Positions 61,323 to 64,000 of a DNA stretch of 64,000 nt are shown in pieces. The stretch is from Microbacterium sp. 1.5R (GTDB taxonomy: Bacteria; Actinomycetota; Actinomycetes; Actinomycetales; Microbacteriaceae), in contig NZ_CP018151.1 in assembly GCF_001889265.1 (NCBI RefSeq), positions 1,736,001 through 1,800,000 on the forward strand. Direction: 5' to 3'. Made by a program: the position numbers and the translations under genes. A model generated the notes under the pieces. That model saw nothing but the letters and a program-made list of their open reading frames with translations. It did not search any database and had not been told where the DNA came from. Position 1 is the first letter of the stretch; every line of letters starts with the position of its first letter.

Positions 61323-62789
61323 CTACGCGGGCTGGAGACCGATAGCGACTTCATGTGGTCGCACCGGCTCGGGCAGCACGGTGGTCCCCATGAGGAATCG
61401 GTCGACGTTCGCCGCAGCCGCGCGGCCCTCGGCGATCGCCCAGACGATCAGCGACTGTCCGCGACCGGCATCGCCGGCGACGAAGACGCCGGGAACCGTG
61501 GACTCGTAGCTGTCATCACGTCGGAAGGCACCGCGGTCGGTCACCTGCGGGAGGGTGTCCTCGGAGTAGCCGTCCTGCTCCGGGCCGGTGAAGCCCATCG
61601 CGATCAGTACGAGATCTGCGGGGATCTCGCGCTCCGTCCCGCTCTTGGGAACCCGGCGGCCGTCGATGAACTCGGTCTCGGCGACGCGGAGCGCGCGCAC
61701 CTCGCCCACATCGTTCGAGAGGAATTCGACGGTCGAGGCGAGGAAGACCCGCTCGCCGCCCTCTTCATGTGCCGACGAGATCTCGAACAGCGTCGGCATC
61801 ATCGGCCAGGGCTGGTGGCCCGGTCGCTCGGTGCCTGGCTGCTTGCCGATCGCGAGGTTCGTGACGCTGATCGCGCCCTGACGGTGTGCGGTGCCGATGC
61901 AGTCCGCACCGGTGTCACCGCCGCCGATCACGATGACGTGCTTGCCCTCGGCGGTGATCTGCTCCGGCACCTTGTCACCGGCGACCGCGTGGTTCGACTC
62001 GACCAGGTACTCCATCGCGAAGTGCACTCCGTCGAGGTCGCGACCAGGGATAGACAGGTCGCGCGGAACCGTGGATCCGGTGGCGATCACGATGGCGTCG
62101 TAGCGGGCGCGCAGGTCGGCCCACGAGATGTCCTTGCCGATCTCTACTCCGGCGCGGAAGCGTGTTCCCTCTTCCTGCATCTGGCGAAGGCGCGACTCGA
62201 GCTGCCCCTTCTCCATCTTGAAGTCGGGGATCCCGTAACGCAGCAGGCCGCCGATGCGGTCGTCGCGCTCGAACACCGCGACCGTGTGACCGGCGCGCGT
62301 GAGCTGCTGAGCAGCGGCGAGACCGGCAGGGCCGGACCCGACGACCGCGACGGTCTTGCCCGTCAGGCGGGCCGGTGGCTGCGGTTCGACCCAGCCCTTG
62401 GCGAACGCCTCGTCGATGATCGAGACCTCGATCTGCTTGATCGTGACAGGAGGCTGGTTGATGCCGAGCACGCAGGAGCTCTCGCACGGTGCCGGGCACA
62501 GGCGACCGGTGAACTCCGGGAAATTGTTGGTCGCGTGCAGGCGATCGATCGCCGCACGGCCCTCGCCGCGCCAGGTCAGGTCGTTCCACTCGGGGATCAG
62601 GTTGCCCAGCGGGCAGCCCTGATGGCAGAACGGCACGCCGCAGTCCATGCAGCGACCTGCCTGCCGCTTCAGGACGGCCTGGTCGCCGGGCTCGTAGACC
62701 TCTTTCCAGTCCATGATGCGCACCGGCACAGGGCGACGCGGGGGAAGCTCACGTTCTGTGACCTTCAGAAAACCTTTGGGATCAGCCAC
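61323..62789 (-). CDS. gltD: Glutamate synthase (NADPH) small subunit
   Basis: 488-residue beta subunit that passes electrons from NADPH to the large subunit. The N-terminal Cys-rich segment [17 protein letters not shown] binds iron-sulfur clusters; [15 protein letters not shown] is the FAD site and [13 protein letters not shown] the NADPH site; [19 protein letters not shown] closes the FAD fold. Start is GTG at 62789, overlapping the gltB stop by eight bases, so the subunits are coupled. It forms the GOGAT arm of ammonium assimilation. Confidence 0.95.
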   Translation of the reverse strand: MADPKGFLKVTERELPPRRPVPVRIMDWKEVYEPGDQAVLKRQAGRCMDCGVPFCHQGCPLGNLIPEWNDLTWRGEGRAAIDRLHATNNFPEFTGRLCPAPCESSCVLGINQPPVTIKQIEVSIIDEAFAKGWVEPQPPARLTGKTVAVVGSGPAGLAAAQQLTRAGHTVAVFERDDRIGGLLRYGIPDFKMEKGQLESRLRQMQEEGTRFRAGVEIGKDISWADLRARYDAIVIATGSTVPRDLSIPGRDLDGVHFAMEYLVESNHAVAGDKVPEQITAEGKHVIVIGGGDTGADCIGTAHRQGAISVTNLAIGKQPGTERPGHQPWPMMPTLFEISSAHEEGGERVFLASTVEFLSNDVGEVRALRVAETEFIDGRRVPKSGTEREIPADLVLIAMGFTGPEQDGYSEDTLPQVTDRGAFRRDDSYESTVPGVFVAGDAGRGQSLIVWAIAEGRAAAANVDRFLMGTTVLPEPVRPHEVAIGLQPA

Positions 62790-64000
62790 CGGTCACCTCC
62801 AGGATGCGGTTCCAGACGATGTCGCCGTCGGGGTCGATGCCCTCGGCGACTGCTTCTTCGCGCATGCTGCGGACTGCCGCGTAGTCGCGAGGAAGCACCT
62901 TCGTGAACTGGCCTGCGGTCTCATCGAACCGTGCCAGGATGTCGGAGCCGAGCGGCGAGGCCGTGCGCTCCACGTGTGCCACGATCAGGCTCCGCAGCAC
63001 TTCGAGGTCGGCTCGGTCGAGCGGTTCGAGCCGGAGCTCGCCGCTGCCGAGCGACTGGGCGTTGATCTTGCCGCTGTCGAGCGAGTGGATGTAGGCCACT
63101 CCCCCGGACATGCCGGCGCCGAGGTTGCGACCCGTCGAGCCGAGGATCACCGCGACGCCGCCCGTCATGTACTCGAGCGCGTGGTCGCCCACTCCCTCGA
63201 CGACGGCTGTCGCGCCGGAGTTGCGCACGAGGAATCGCTCGCCGACCACCCCGGAGAGATACATGGTCCCGGACGTCGCGCCGTAGCCGATCACGTTGCC
63301 GGCGATCACGTTCTCGTGCGGAGCGATGGCCGCCCCGCGAGCGGGACGGATCGAGATGTCGCCGCCCGAGAGCCCCTTGCCGACGTAGTCGTTCGCGTCG
63401 CCCTCGAGTCGAAGCACGATCCCAGAAGGCAGGAAAGCGCCGAGCGACTGACCGGCGGTGCCGTGCAGCGTGACGTCGATGGTGCCGCTGGGAAGCCCCG
63501 CGGCGCCGTGTCGGGAGGTGACCTGGTGACCCAGCATCGTCCCGACGGCGCGTTCGGTGTTCGCGATCGGCAGCTCGACCACCACCGGTTCGCCGTTGAG
63601 GAGCGCCGGCTTGGCGATGTCGATGAGCTGCACGTCGAAGTGCTTCTCGAGCTCGTGATCCTGCGTGCGGCGGCTGCGACGCGGCTCGCTCGCCGGGAAT
63701 GCCGGCCCCTCGAGCACGGGGCTCAGGTCGAGGCCCTCCGCCTTCCAGTGCTGGAGTGCGGCGTTCGCCTCGATCAGCTCGGTGCGGCCGACGATCTCAT
63801 CGATCGAGCGGTAGCCGAGCTCGGCCAGGATCTCGCGCACCTCTTCGGCGATGAACTCCATGAAGTTCACGACGAACTCCGGCTTGCCGGTGAAACGCTC
63901 GCGGAGCACAGGGTTCTGCGTCGCAACGCCCACCGGGCAGGTGTCGAGGTGGCAGACGCGCATCATGATGCAGCCGCTGACGACGAGCGGAGCCGTCGCG
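62782..64000 (-). CDS. gltB: Glutamate synthase large subunit, C-terminal part (5' end beyond window)
   Basis: About 405 residues of the alpha subunit are visible; the amidotransferase and most of the FMN domain lie beyond the right edge. The visible part opens inside the FMN/3Fe-4S region: CIMMRVCHLDTCPVGVATQ gives Cys with spacings x5 and x4, the 3Fe-4S ligands. The GXGXG beta-helix domain follows, with repeated Gly motifs (GLPSGTIDVTLHG, ANDYVGKGLSGG, MSGGVAYI). Reading continues without a stop to base 64000. The stop overlaps the gltD start. Confidence 0.95.
   Translation of the reverse strand, partial: ATAPLVVSGCIMMRVCHLDTCPVGVATQNPVLRERFTGKPEFVVNFMEFIAEEVREILAELGYRSIDEIVGRTELIEANAALQHWKAEGLDLSPVLEGPAFPASEPRRSRRTQDHELEKHFDVQLIDIAKPALLNGEPVVVELPIANTERAVGTMLGHQVTSRHGAAGLPSGTIDVTLHGTAGQSLGAFLPSGIVLRLEGDANDYVGKGLSGGDISIRPARGAAIAPHENVIAGNVIGYGATSGTMYLSGVVGERFLVRNSGATAVVEGVGDHALEYMTGGVAVILGSTGRNLGAGMSGGVAYIHSLDSGKINAQSLGSGELRLEPLDRADLEVLRSLIVAHVERTASPLGSDILARFDETAGQFTKVLPRDYAAVRSMREEAVAEGIDPDGDIVWNRILEVTGG

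Overview
The window is about 64 kb of high-GC DNA from an actinobacterium. RbpA, PafB/PafC, an actinobacterial Tat/HelY block, a PdtaR-like ANTAR regulator and a DUF7882-type protein point to Microbacteriaceae, most likely Microbacterium or a close relative. It looks chromosomal: dense housekeeping and catabolic genes, no transposase, integrase, phage or plasmid genes and no CRISPR array. No gap between genes reaches 300 bases; the largest is about 170. The genus is an inference from gene families, not from a search.

Layout. 1-3.7 kb (minus): an EEP-family hydrolase cut by the window edge, a glycosyltransferase, a DUF7882 protein, an AraC regulator and a DEDDh exonuclease with a substituted catalytic residue. 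3.8-15.5 kb: branched-chain amino acid catabolism. An Lrp/AsnC regulator diverges from a bkdABC operon (branched-chain 2-oxoacid dehydrogenase). A TetR regulator diverges from a five-gene carboxylase operon (carboxyltransferase, biotin carboxylase, acyl-CoA dehydrogenase, MaoC hydratase, CitE lyase) that matches the mycobacterial accD1-accA1-fadE19-Rv2499c-Rv2498c leucine pathway. Both divergent gaps carry inverted repeats that look like operators. 15.5-25 kb: phosphatase and sirtuin, TrmH, SGNH hydrolase, a DEAH-type helicase, a ferritin-VIT1 transporter, tRNA-Leu(GAG), an M20 peptidase, UppP and a PAC2 protein. 25-35 kb: HAD hydrolase, trmI, FKBP-like lipoprotein, pafB, pafC, tatA, tatC, helY, lnt, then rbpA. 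This is the usual actinobacterial proteasome neighbourhood, but mpa, dop, pup, prcBA and pafA are absent. 35-43.5 kb: GDPD, SPFH and NfeD genes, an SDR, HdeD, an AraC/VOC/UvrA-like cassette and a methyltransferase.

43.9-48.1 kb is a small accessory stretch of GNATs, an ArsR, a VOC protein, an MFS transporter and a decayed GNAT. Between two convergent genes it contains a 28-bp sequence (43954-43981) with the architecture of a XerCD dif site. The heptamer GGGGGAG lies only on the plus strand to its left (21 sites) and only on the minus strand to its right (10 sites), whichever strand the local gene uses. The prevailing gene direction also changes there. I read this point as the replication terminus and chromosome-dimer resolution site, which is the most striking feature of the window.

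48-64 kb is mostly minus strand: an FGE-fold protein and SGNH hydrolase pair, an MFS transporter, an LLM oxidoreductase, DUF885, polA, a hotdog thioesterase, a GNAT, pdtaR, tRNA-Leu(CAA), an unknown gene, an alpha/beta hydrolase, pyk, gltD and the 3' part of gltB.

Many genes have a TANNNT-like hexamer only 6-8 bases before the start codon and no usable Shine-Dalgarno, so leaderless transcription appears common.
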